From the NCBI GenBank assembly GCA_935421135.1, contig OW285190.1, forward strand, positions 10,612,501-10,676,500: DNA of 64,000 nucleotides, read 5' to 3'. Position 1 is the stretch's first letter. Each line of letters starts with the position of its first letter. Under the pieces are notes generated by a model. The model was not told the DNA's origin and did not search any database. It saw only the letters and a program-made list of their open reading frames with translations. Origin of the DNA: Bugulina stolonifera (lineage: Eukaryota; Bryozoa; Gymnolaemata; Cheilostomatida; Bugulidae). Both the position numbers and the translations under genes were made by a program. Below, in pieces: positions 38,326-49,768 of the stretch.

Positions 38326-39371
38326 AGTTACTAGCTGCAACATTAGTGGCAGTAGTAGGGTCCTGATGAATCCACAGCTCGCTGTGGTTGGGTTGTCAAG
38401 GTGGCCGTGTTGGTCGCAGCTTTAGTCACATGTTGAAGGTTGATGGTTCAAGAAAACATATCTCTCAGAGAAAAAATCCACAACACTATCCAATCTCCAA
38501 CCTGTCGATTAATTTTATCATTAAACTTTTATGTGTCACTGATTATGACTGTCAAATCTATGTAGGTCATTGGTTAAATGATTCTTGACTCAATTATTCA
38601 TCGTTGACGGTGATTCTGCAAAGATGGGCCGGTGATACCTGGCCCAAAACTGTAATCAAGCCAAGAAGTCAACCTAGTGATGCTGTATTGTTGATAAAAT
38701 ATTCTGCATCTTGTGATTATTCATGTAACCAACAGGTCTGACCACCAACGTGACTTATTACATGCACCTATATCTCATACATGGGTGCGACCTAACTGCT
38801 AAGTTCGTGTGGGCCTGCCTATCCTAACTACCTTATTTGCTGTATGTTTTAGTTCAAGAGGAGCCGATACAAAAATTGGTCGGCCTTATATAAATTGGGT
38901 AGAGGACTGTGACGTAGGTAATTCCATGAGATGAAGCAATGCTGTTTAAAGGGGAAAATCACACATTTTGAAGTGATTCTAAAGTGATAGTTCGAAATCT
39001 GGCGGTTCCAGACGTCATTTCCACAAATATCAAAATCCGCGTTTTTATCCAAAAAATTGGATTATCTGATTGGTCATGGGCGCATCCTTATTGGTAGTCT
39101 AAGATCTGCAGACTTACACCGATATGCGAGGTGACTAATATATGCCCCGTTAAAACCATTATATTGCTATAGCCGTGCTGTTTCCGGTGAGTTTGCGCAT
39201 TCGCAGTTTAGTGGTTTGCTACGGCCACTTGTGTTTTTTTTTAATTTCCAAAGTTTTCTGCTACTTACACTTACTTGTCTTTTATACCGACTAATAGCTC
39301 ACGCCATATTCTACAATGCATATTCATTCGTCGGTAAGAAATCAAATCAAGTTATATTATAATAAGTATTT

Positions 39372-39440
39372 GTGACTCTCAGTCAGATTCGGAGCTAGCA
39401 GTGACTCTCAGTCAGATCCAGCTCGCAGTGACTCTCAGTA
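39372..39440. repeat. Three-copy tandem repeat with GTGACTCTCAGT
   Basis: Three copies of GTGACTCTCAGTCAGAT(T/C) or a variant are spaced about 26-31 bp apart. No function is seen. Confidence 0.6.
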
Positions 39441-39704
39441 AGTTTCCGTGGGAAATATAACATGAACTGAAGCTGCAATAAAATCACTTTTATTTCTTTG
39501 GCATCAGATTGCTGTTGACTAGACACAAGACAAATGAATCACCAGTTACTGCTTCCTTGCCGCTGTAAATTAATGATTAAAAGTCAAACAATCAATTGAA
39601 GGCAATGCAAATCAATATAATAATATATCATTCAACTTATTTAGTGTGTTGCTTTTACCAAAATAGGCTAAATATAAATGATTAAAGCTGTTAGTTGGAG
39701 ATGG

Positions 39705-39905
39705 TAAAGCAACATTTCCAAAAAACGACAGTTCCAGCAGGACGTTTCTCAACTGTGTAGATTACATTTTTTAGAATACAATTCACCGATAATTAAGTTT
39801 AATTAAATGAAAAATTAATATTAAAAAGGAAAATTAATGGGTGGAGTTAGGGGTTCAAACTGTCACGGAGAGGTTTAGTTTGGAACTATCTTTTTCCCAT
39901 TGTAT
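39705..39905. mobile_element. MITE-like element, family A (copy 2)
   Basis: It shares with the element at 10125-10384 the order: CATTTC(G/C)(A)n-GACAGTTC left end, AACTGTGTAGATTACA, AATTCAC(A/C)GATAA, an AT-rich core, GGGGTT, and a right end whose complement is like the left end. It is diverged and shorter. Confidence 0.55.
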
Positions 39906-40337
39906 TGGATTGCAGTACATCACTTCACCTCCATACTTTCCTGGTGTTCTATTTCTTCCTTTACTGCCTATTTTAATTTTATTTTAATCTTGCTAATTTT
40001 CATTTCATGGCGTGCGTTCAGATAAATAAAATTAAAATAAGCAGTAAGTAAGCCCAATGACTGAAAGAAAAAAACAGAGATGCCAGACTCAGTTAATTCA
40101 AGCAGCATTTTATGGCTTATTAAAAGACTCGTTTCCAAAATAAAGCTTGCAAACATCTCTGGAAAAAAACTAGTATCCTATGTATGTTTATGCAATATTA
40201 TGAATCTGTTCCACAATACTGACCATTAAGAAATTTACTTTAGCCTCAGTGACTGTGACAAACCCTATTGATACTCTTAACTATTCTCTAAAATGGCGTA
40301 GGCCTATGTGACTAAAAATATTGGGCCTACACTGTGG

Positions 40338-40710
40338 TGACTTGGTGACTACTATATCTATCTACTACTATTACTATTGATAATTCAACTTCTGTTGATT
40401 CTATTGATACTGTAGCTACTACTGCTACCACTGGACCCCCTGGTTCTACTGCGACAACTTACCACTTTTCTTCGACTAACTATTATTGTAACCAACTACT
40501 ACTATTACTACTGCTGATTTTAACTACTTGCATGATTACTACTAATGCAACCATAACTAACTACTGAAATCACCGTAATACTGCTACTACACTGCTATCA
40601 CTTTAACTTACTGCTAACTACTACTATAAGTAACTACTCCTACTGCTAATACGAACTACAGCTAACACCACAAATGGTTCTTTTATTTTGCTAGTAAACT
40701 GCTGCTGTGA
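40338..40710. repeat. Degenerate ACT/CTA trinucleotide-rich tract
   Basis: Some 370 bp are dominated by ACT, CTA and TAC triplets with many interruptions. No long open frame survives. It is most likely a decayed microsatellite. Confidence 0.6.
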
Positions 40711-42337
40711 CTACTAATACTGACGATAGTGGGCATACTATCAATGTTGAGTTGATACTAACACATACAGCTTGTTGACTTGTGTTGTAGGATGTTGCAG
40801 TGCCTGCTGCAGTTGGGCCACCAGATGCCGATATGCTCTCTTACTTTATTCTATGAGTTTGTAGTACTGAAGCTCTAATGAGTTTTACCATGCACTAGCC
40901 GATGCTTTCAAGAAAATGCAGTTTCATATCCATATAGCTCTTGGGGTAGGTAGTTGTATGAATAACTACTCGGAATCCTGTATCTTAAACATTGATGCTT
41001 TATCGGCAAAGAAGATTTAGAATCTGATACTCCTTCAGAGTCTCTAATAATTTTGAATTTGGTTATTATAGTAATTACACTTCATGAATTATTCATTGTT
41101 ACACATGAAGACTGTATGTGTAGGCAGATCTATGTGCAAATGAAAGTAATACACGAGAGAGTCATTTCTTGGTTGCAGATAGATTCTGGTAAGATGTTCC
41201 AGACAAAATGTTATAGCCTTGGAATATCGCAAGAGACACTGATGGAGGATAAACTATCCAGTTCAACAGGAACAACTTTAGGAAGAACCCTCATTCATCA
41301 TTGCAGTTGGTCTGGTATCCTTGCCGGCAGTCTCCTTGAGGTTAAATATTTGTCCATTGCTTTTGCATGTAGGTGCAGTAGTGGTGAAAGCTAGATAGAC
41401 CTCCTTACTCCTTAGCTGGGGTTTTGGAGAAGGGGAATAAATCTAGAGAAAGCGATTTCTGTTTAAGTTTTACTGAAAAACAGAGGTTATCTCAAATTTC
41501 TCCACTTCTGCATCTCAACAATTATTGACCTCCATGGCCTGAATCTTGCAACCATTTGCTATCAGCCATTATGTTAGCTGTCAACGTCATATGGTCAACA
41601 AGGTCAGTCTATAACTGTAGGGCTTGCCAGTGACCTCTACCTCACCAACTATGCAAGTGTTCAACTGTTGAAACCCAGGCAGTGAAGTTGAAGTTTGATC
41701 ATAACACAGTCCACTCTGCACTCTGCTGGAACTTCCTCCACTTGTACACCTCTGCTCTGACTGCTCAATACTCTCTAGCACAATCTGTTGGCTATGTTAT
41801 AAAACCATAGTATATGCTATATGGTGGTAATCATTAGTGCTTTGCCATAGATTCAGCAGTTGAAGCTATCCTAGCCTAGCCTAGCCACCTGCAGTATAAT
41901 ATTTTAATGTGTACTTTTAATAATACTATTACCAATGTTTTTCATAGGTAGCAGAGTGTCAGAAATTATTTCCAATGATATTGTGTAAACCTTTTATACA
42001 TGCATGTATATGTAGATATAATAAAGAATTCGTGATTACATATAATGTTTATAAAAATACAGTGTGTTGTGCCATATGGTACCTCCAGCATGTGCATGCA
42101 CGTTCATTTGTCATACATAAGTTTTATAATGATAAAATGTATATTATATTACTGATACATGTACAGGTATAAATGCATTTGCATTGTTGACAGACGATGC
42201 TAAGGTCTATGTGATTGCACTGACAACTCAATTAATCCACTCAATTTATAAGTGCAGTCAAGAAATTGAAATGAAAGTAAGGAAAACAAGTACATGTATA
42301 ATTAGCATAGCATTATGTTATACGGATAATAGTATAA

Positions 42338-42420
42338 AGTTATCTCCCCAGGAATGGTCGATCGCCGGAAACCGTAGTCTTACAAAATAGAATGCCGAAA
42401 TCTCAAAAAGGAGATAACTC
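42338..42420. repeat. Inverted repeat with GTTATCTCC / GGAGATAAC ends
   Basis: AAGTTATCTCC at the left and GGAGATAACTCC at the right enclose about 60 bp that contain CGATCG and CGGAAACCG. The ends resemble the GTTGTCCTCTC family. Confidence 0.45.
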
Positions 42421-43066
42421 CTAATTTTTCAATCGTTTAGAAGGAGTTTTAATTTCACTAATTGAGGCATAAGGAGGGTCATAAAATACAAATCCTCTGT
42501 TATTAATAAGAGAACATATGTTGATTTAGTATACTGTACAATAATTGTTTGAATATCTTGTTTAGAACAGTACAAAAACTAACTTCAAAGTAGGGCACAA
42601 TTTGTGAATTTTTCCTTTAACACATAATAAATATAAATCGATCCTCAGCCTTTCATAAAAAAAACAATTTGCAATTAACTGGTTATCAAAAGTCAACTTA
42701 AAATTAAATGTAGGCCTACAGTACACGAGATTCCATATACAAAGTTATGCAATGACTAATTAGTAATTAGTTGTAGAGGTTGTATGGATCACTAAAATTC
42801 ACTGATTGATCGAATAATCCTAATCTAATGAATGAATACACTACAGTTACAGTTCAGTACAACTATTTACTACAACCAATTAAATTATATTTATATTGAT
42901 ATCAATAGAATATTTATATTTATTTTCAATTTTATTAGGAATAATTATAATAATTTAATAGTGTAGTCATAATTTATATGAAATTCGTAAATAATATCAA
43001 AATCAATATGATATTTATCCATAATTAATACTAGTAAAGTTAAGTATTATTACATAACAAAAAATT

Positions 43067-43242
43067 GAATTTATAATTATATATATTTACTTACTACCAT
43101 AATAATTAATAAACAATGATTCTGAATAATAATAATATATATATATATATAATCATTATATATATATATATATATATATTATTATTCAGAATCATTGTTT
43201 ATTAATTATTATGGTAGTAAGTAAATATATAATTATAAATTC
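43067..43242. repeat. 176-bp near-perfect AT-rich palindrome
   Basis: The left arm runs from GAATTTATAATTATATATAT and the right arm is its inverse, ending TATATAATTATAAATTC. The inner arms carry TTTACTTACTACCATAATAA, ACAATGATTCTGAATAATAA and their complements. A TA-repeat spacer joins them. Arms of about 80 bp are nearly identical. Confidence 0.9.
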
Positions 43243-43625
43243 ATTTTATAATAATGATTGCACATGATATCAAGCAAGGTGCAGAAGTAGCCCTTCCCGG
43301 CCTACCCTAATAACGGAAATTAACGTTAATTATTACCATCATTCCTTCAATCTACTCAGTATCCAGCTAATTCAACAACCCTATATTGCTCGATTTTATT
43401 TTGTTCAGCCAAAATGAATTACAGTATCATCATCATCATGTTGTTTTCTGCTTTCTAAAGCCATAGCCAAAGATATCTTTGCCATAGCTTTGCTACTTTC
43501 TGCGATTGATACGTCTAAATCTCTGTTCACGATTACCTTGGTTAGAATTTCATGTGGATAGAGACGTCATTGTAGGGCTTCGAATCTAGTGAGCTGAATG
43601 CGTAGTTACTTTCTCCATAACTGAG

Positions 43626-43668
43626 CGGACAACTCTTTTATTCTTTTCTAAAGTGAGGATAACCCTTA
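43626..43668. repeat. Short imperfect inverted repeat, GTTGTCCTCTC family
   Basis: GGACAACTCTTTTATTC faces AAAGTGAGGATAACCC in a short hairpin. Confidence 0.35.
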
Positions 43669-43845
43669 AAATTACCCATTGTCTCACTAGTAGATTTTCT
43701 ATTTCATACAGTCAGCACATTCTGCTAAAATTCACTTTATTTCCAATCTACACCTATCTTACAACTTTTTCTAGACCACTAAAGCTGGTGGACAAGACGA
43801 CAACAAAGAAAAGAAGTACAGAACATTTTCTGCAAACGATAGTGT

Positions 43846-43866
43846 TTATTGGATAGTGTTTATTGT
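43846..43866 (-). terminator. Candidate poly(A) signals of INPP1
   Basis: Two TTTATT hexamers (AATAAA on the minus strand) lie about 430-450 bp after the INPP1 stop. Inference from position only. Confidence 0.35.
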
Positions 43867-44296
43867 TTGTTGTTTGACAGAACAAAGGAGATAGTGATTT
43901 CTAGAACACCAACACAACATCTAAAGACATGGATTAATAGTTAACTAAATACTTGGCACAGATTAGGAAGACCCTGGGCTAAGGGTCATCTACATGTATT
44001 TTCCAATAAATTGACAGGAAAGAGCTAATAGCGAAATATTATTATGGTACATTTAGTTGATTATGCATCACCAAACTGAAAGAAATTGAGGACTTTGAAT
44101 GTTGATCTTTTCTATGTGAACCCAAAGGTCAGACCTGTACTAAAAGCATAGCAGGTACTATAGGTAAAAGCACTAACTATAAGTTTGTCTATCAGAACTA
44201 TAACATATAACAATATAAACTAAGTATAATACTATGTAATACTTCCTATGATTTGGCACAAGATGAAGACGATGCACGAGATTAAGAAGTATGAGA

Positions 44297-47200
44297 TTAC
44301 GAATATCGCTGAAGATAATCTAGTAGCTTAGAAAAGAATGTGACAATATGTCTGGGCTCGGAATAGGCTACAATTCCCTCAGAAAGTGGGTCATGGCTCC
44401 CGCTGTAGTCAACTTCGTAATCACAGAATGGAAAGTCCGCTATCTCACCTATATATGGAAAAACATATCATTTAAAGTTGCTATCCTGAGTGATCATTGC
44501 CAAGTATAACATAGTCAGGACTATATCACAGTATCAATTCGCAGTTACCACAAATTCCCACCCATTTAATGGTGATCAAGACTTTACTAGATCATTTTTA
44601 AAATCTACTCTATTTACATTCTGCATACTGGTGGCTGGTCTAAACTTATTAAAAAGCAGAATAAGTTCTCGATGCAGCAACAAAATGATGCATACAGCAT
44701 CCACAAGACATTCGTTAATGTATATTACCTTTATAAGATTTAAGAGCTTCTAATGTAGGTTTGTAGCTGAGTATTCCACCTCCCTGAGCCTTTAAGATAG
44801 TGTGGCCTGCACACGTGTCCCATCTGAAGACAACATGTGATTCTAAGGTTATGAGATATATATCAGCCTTTCCCTTCGCTACAGCTAACAACTTGTTTCC
44901 TGCGCCTACAATACATACCACCAGATTAGATAATAAGAGAACGAGTGTAGTACATGTACATGTACATAACACTTTGAAGTAACCCTCTCCTGACATGAAT
45001 TGGAATATTCTGGAAGATCCATGATACAATGTAATTATTTAACAGTTAAAATAGTTAGCAGTTTTGGTTGACATGACAGCAACTAGCTGCCACATATAAA
45101 CAGTGAATGTATTAGTTGACAGCATATTTATATTTATTATTCGACTGTCATGATTTAATAGACAGTATACCAATTCGTATTGCACACCGTTATTACATTT
45201 AGTAATGTAATCACCTACCTCGGGGAGACATCCTCTCAAACATAGGGTTGTTTATGACAAATGGCATTCTCTCTCCAGAACTAAGAACTAAACGTATATT
45301 GTCATGTGAAGACGGGGTGCGTATACAGCCCTCACTAACTAATAACAGCGAAGATTCAGGGTGATAGCATCCCCAGTAGACGTCAGTCTTTGTCCTGCAA
45401 ACGTATAAATAACATCAACTGAATATGTTATAGGCTACAATTATAACGCACATCTAAATATATTTTAATATCTGCATTTATTGCTACGAACAACCCGCCT
45501 ACAGATTATACGGCCCTTATGTGTAGGTCATAGATAGAAAGGAGTGGATATACCATCCAAACACTACATTCAATCAAAACATCATATAACTATTCTTGCT
45601 ATAACCTAAGCCTTGCATCAGACAAGCTAATTCAAACTAGTCATTCGTAAGAGTTCAGTGGAATGACTGATGTGAACTGGAGATCTAATACACACACTAT
45701 GAAATGATGAAGGGAAAAACATTGAAATAATCAGTACATGGAATATCCGTACTTGATTTGCTGGGCAACATGTAATATCTAATAGTAGGCCTACTATTTA
45801 CCTCCCTGCAATAAGCTATTGTACTGTGTTTACAGGTAATAACAGGTTATATTACTTGCGCTGGAATCTGTGTTTATACTTATAATAGTGACAGCACTTA
45901 CTCTGCAAAGTTACCCGAGTCACACGTATCAGGGTCAAAGGGTCTAGTAATTACACCTAGGAAGGGCTGTCCACTGGTAATGTTATATGCTCCTATGATC
46001 ACAGTGCAGCAGGCTAAACCTTTGTGACAAAGACCATCTACAACCTGTGATTGTTTAGCTGTGATATACTCTTTGGTAGCATCTAGAATCATAATCCAAG
46101 AACATAACTACCAGCACCATATATTCAAATTAACCCTATACTGTCAGCACAGAATGTTATGAATAACTTGAAATAAAACTAATATTCAAATATTAGCTTT
46201 GTTTCCAGTATAAGGTAGACCCATAGCCATGACTTCAACAAGTATTCCAGAGTTCAACAATGATTCGGCAATCGATAATTGAATCTTGCAAGATGTATTG
46301 TAACAGGTCATTAAGCAGGTATCGTTGACCAGTTAAGCATATAGGGACATAGAGCGCATACAACTGTAGCTTATCTGGACGTACTACATGGAAAATAAAT
46401 AATATAGTATGCATATCGAACTCTTGCACAAAATAGAATAGATTAAAAATAACACTGCTTTACAAATCCATGTATGTAGCCACTTTCTCGTAGTTAAAAT
46501 TCACATGATTAAACGTACACGTATGTAGTGTAATTATCCCAATATCATTATGGACTTTAGCCTTAGATATACCGCGGTAAACTTACCTATAGGGTCTATC
46601 CACACACCAATATTGGAGAGATCAATGGTGGTATTTTTTAACACAGAGCTATGGGAGGATATACGATCCATCATATGAGAAGGCAACTCCAGATCAGAAT
46701 GTATTAATAAGGTGAGATTGTTTACAACTGCAGGGTCAGCCAATGCTTTAGCTGTAACAGCAGATTTATAAAGGTTCAACAACACTAAGGCTTCCATAAC
46801 ATCACCAAGTTATGACTATATCCTACACACATACAGGCACTCAAGAGTACAGAAGTTACAGCTAACTGATATAAAACTATAGCAGAATTCCTAGCAGGCC
46901 ACAAATATACGAGTAGGAAATAGACTATACTTTCTAGAATTGCTTCATTGTAACCACAGAACTTTGTATAGGTGAAGGACAGTTGAGCCGGTGCACTAAA
47001 AGAGGTGCCAAGAACCTCTCACTGAAAGCATAAAGTCCTAGCAGGATCAGACTTGCACATACCCAGCATATTCTTTGTGTCTTCTTTACTCTCTGTGATC
47101 TGTACATGCAGCGCATCACCCCCACTGCTCTGAAAGCTAGCGTTTTCTTCTCCATGAATCTTGCTAAGGCTAGGAAACTGTGTAGTATAATAATTATGTT

Positions 47201-47541
47201 ACAATAACACTACCTTCCCAAACAATTCAACACTTGGATAAGATGAAAAAAGTAAATTGACTATTAGCACGAACAGCCATCACAATTGAAAAATTGATAG
47301 ACCTAGTCCATTATTTACACACCATTTTACGAAGCTCTGAATCAATAACAGTTTGACAGAGAACATCGGCTAAAGTTTTGAAATCAGGTGTCCCATCTAG
47401 TCGGTCAACCTTTTCTTCAGTAGCTATGGTGTGGGAGCCTGATGACCCTGTCCAGTAGGCTGACCTAATTATTCTGCTAATACGAGATGCCTTTTCGGAA
47501 GCTATCATGAGACCCTCCAAGAAACATTTGATAGACACCAT
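44297..47541 (-). CDS. INPP1: Inositol polyphosphate 1-phosphatase
   Basis: The enzyme removes the 1-phosphate from Ins(1,4)P2 and Ins(1,3,4)P3 in the cytosol, in inositol recycling; the family is Mg-dependent and lithium-sensitive. Exons: 47541-47323, 47177-47063, 46784 (or 46790)-46587, 46082-45902, 45394-45219, 44905-44729, 44448-44297 (stop TAA). They total 1218 nt, giving 405 residues (407 with the alternative acceptor); human INPP1 has 399. DFKTLADVL is near residue 54. The metal-binding motifs are GEEN (82-85), WIDPID (173-178, the split DPID motif of the family) and RWDTC (Asp 326). LACCTVIIGAYNITSGQPFLGV matches the QCVTILIGVYDIQTGVPLMGV block in the human protein. The DPID motif is rebuilt across an intron (G|AT), which supports that junction. 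The gene is divergent from CDK12. A 5' UTR exon upstream is possible. Confidence 0.93.
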
Positions 47542-48850
47542 GGTGGTGCCTATAGAATAGTTCTCGTGAAAGCAGTGAGGTGCAGCCTACCACTTCAGCC
47601 CTACAACCAGTTAAATGAACATCTATATGGCAGAGGTTCAAATAGTACATATGTTCAAATATGGCGCCAAGCCTTACTGCCACAAAAATTATATTAGTAG
47701 CATTTATGCTAATATTGATATAGGCAAAGGCAAAGTTAACCATTCAATACAATGAACATTCAGCGGCTCAACTAAAGACATTTGGAAAATAAGGCAAACA
47801 TGACATACAGATTCATCAAAGACGAGCCTCCTCCCCCTTTTACTCCGTGATAGAATAGTAGAAACGCATTTGAGCATGTGTGGGTTTAGTTTAGCAAATA
47901 AAGATATAGAACACTCAAGTAGAAACAAAAATATTTATAATAAATTGTATATATAATTATTATTATAATTATAATACATGTATATTACTATATAGTATAC
48001 AATGTATATAAATATATCATAACAACACAATCTGTCTGCCTATCATATTCTAATTTAATATTTAGTTCAGTCCTGGTCTACAATCAGTAACCAGCACATC
48101 TCTCACAGTCACTACTACAACCAATAAAATAAAATTAAAAATATTCTATTCATTAGCCATTTAATGGCCAAAGCTTAGACTAGCCATAGTGATAGTCTAG
48201 TAACAGTTAGCATGACTATATTCATGCTGATTTATTACTAGTCAGTGTGGTGAGTGTCTCAGTCTGGTGTCAGTAAGGTGTGATAGTGATAGTCATAGCC
48301 TTGCCTTGCTCGTTGTAATGTTTAAGCCCAAGTCAGTGAAAAGGCCGTATAGTTAGTATAGTATTGTATAATCATAGTGAGTTAGTGGCTTAATGTCAAA
48401 AGCAGCTCAATAAATTTATTTTGCAAACAGTATTCTTTTGCTAGTGTAGTAGAGTATGTAATTCATTAGTTCCAACTGTGTGTGAGTGTCAGTGATTTAT
48501 CATTTTGGTTCGTGGAGATAACTACCGAGTACAAGTATGTACTACCATTGACTGAGTAGTAAGTCTACTAGCAATACCGGAAATAAAAGTACGTCATCGC
48601 CCCGCCCCATAATGCAATTATATCTCTGAAGCGATATGGCATTGTAGTTGTTGGCTGCAAAGCCCTGAAAAATCCTTTGCATCTTGCAAAGAAGGTTAAA
48701 AACCGGTGCGACCATATAGACCTTTTATGAGGGGAATTTATCACTGCTCTTGATTTGGTCCATCTAAGCTTGCTGGGTGTCTATAAGCCACTGTGTTGGC
48801 AAAATCCTTCCTGTCGATCGAGGATTAAAAGCCTACGTGAACGTACAGAA
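47542..48850. other. Divergent intergenic region between INPP1 and CDK12
   Basis: No coding exon is seen. The first 400 bp upstream of INPP1 are AT-rich without clear signals. The CDK12 side holds the GC-box and CRE-like sites at 48590-48608. Confidence 0.5.
48590..48608 (+). promoter_or_regulatory. Candidate CDK12 promoter: CRE-like site and GC box
   Basis: TACGTCA (48590-48596) is followed at once by GCCCCGCCCC (48599-48608), a classic GC box, in otherwise AT-rich DNA. It lies about 250 bp upstream of the first candidate UTR donor. Function is inferred from motif and place. Confidence 0.45.
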
Positions 48851-49768
48851 TCGCAAACTTTCCAAGGTATGTGTTATCGTTTAGTCTGTTTATGTGGTAA
48901 CATGTGAAAGCTGACATCCAATGTACACCTACGTATGTATTATGTGTTTATGGTTTTCTGTAATTGTGCCTTATTCTTACGTTTTAGGGCAAAATAAAGC
49001 TCGGTTCCTTTCATGGGATTCTTTGCGTGATCAGGAGGGATAACTCCAGCACCAAGGTGTCTTCTTGAAGTTATCATAACTTGCCATCGGTTAATTTCCT
49101 TTGCTCACAGTAAGTTTTTATTAGTACATTCTCAACGAGTATTTTCAATTTTGAATGCCTTTAATTTTTCTTAATGTATTAGGCCTACAATTATCGTTAA
49201 AATAAATAGGTCCAGTAGAGTTTAGTTTTTGTTTATACTTTAACTTTACTAGTATAAGTATATCTTATTTAGTATATATATAATATAATATAGTTAGGCC
49301 TATAGCATTGTATATCTGTGACTATCCTACCTTGATACTACTTATATCAAGGAGCAAGTACTCTTTGCTTATACTAGTACTAGTAGCCATTTCTTAATTC
49401 GTAGCTGATAGCAGAGGCAATTTAAATTTTAAAATAGCTCTTATCTGGATTGATATTCTGTGTCAAAATTTATATAAAAGTAGTAATGAGTTGGTGACTT
49501 AATCAGTTACAAATGGATAGACAATGTAAATTACACCAAATTTGAGTTATATTATCAGCATAGAATGGTATATTGTTATGATTTAACCAACCTAGTCAAT
49601 CCCGTGTCATTCAATTTGTGACTTCTTAAACCAATGTGCTCATTTTTGGATTAGGGTAGTGCTAACTAAAAATGACTTGTGTTGCATGATAGCATAGCAA
49701 AGCAAACTCCAAGTGTTTAATGTTACAGTGGCACCAAGTTGCTAACTGTGTGGTTGACCTTGTGAGTG
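48640..49768 (+). other. Likely spliced 5' UTR of CDK12
   Basis: A donor CCAAG-GTATGTG at 48869, an acceptor TTTTAG at about 48987, a donor ACA-GTAAGT at about 49109 and an acceptor TTACAG ending at about 49729 outline two upstream non-coding exons plus the exon with the start codon. Exon limits are inferred from splice consensus alone. Confidence 0.4.

Larger units (their letters stand above)
37439..44296. other. Gene-poor interval between acid phosphatase and INPP1
   Basis: About 6.9 kb holds no exon I can support. It contains a SINE (38150-38325), tandem repeats (39372-39440), a second family A element (39705-39905), a degenerate ACT-rich tract (40338-40710), two short inverted repeats (42338-42420 and 43626-43668) and a large palindrome (43067-43242). 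A 113-codon plus-strand frame at 41053-41394 has no recognisable similarity and is not called a gene. Confidence 0.6.

Noticed and set aside
40338..40710. Thr-rich mucin-like coding exon
   Set aside because: The ACT-rich tract suggested Thr repeats, but all frames are broken by stops and no splice-bounded open segment emerges.
41053..41394. 113-codon plus-strand frame
   Set aside because: No recognisable domain, no convincing flanking splice sites, and it lies in repeat-rich DNA. It is within the length expected by chance over 64 kb.
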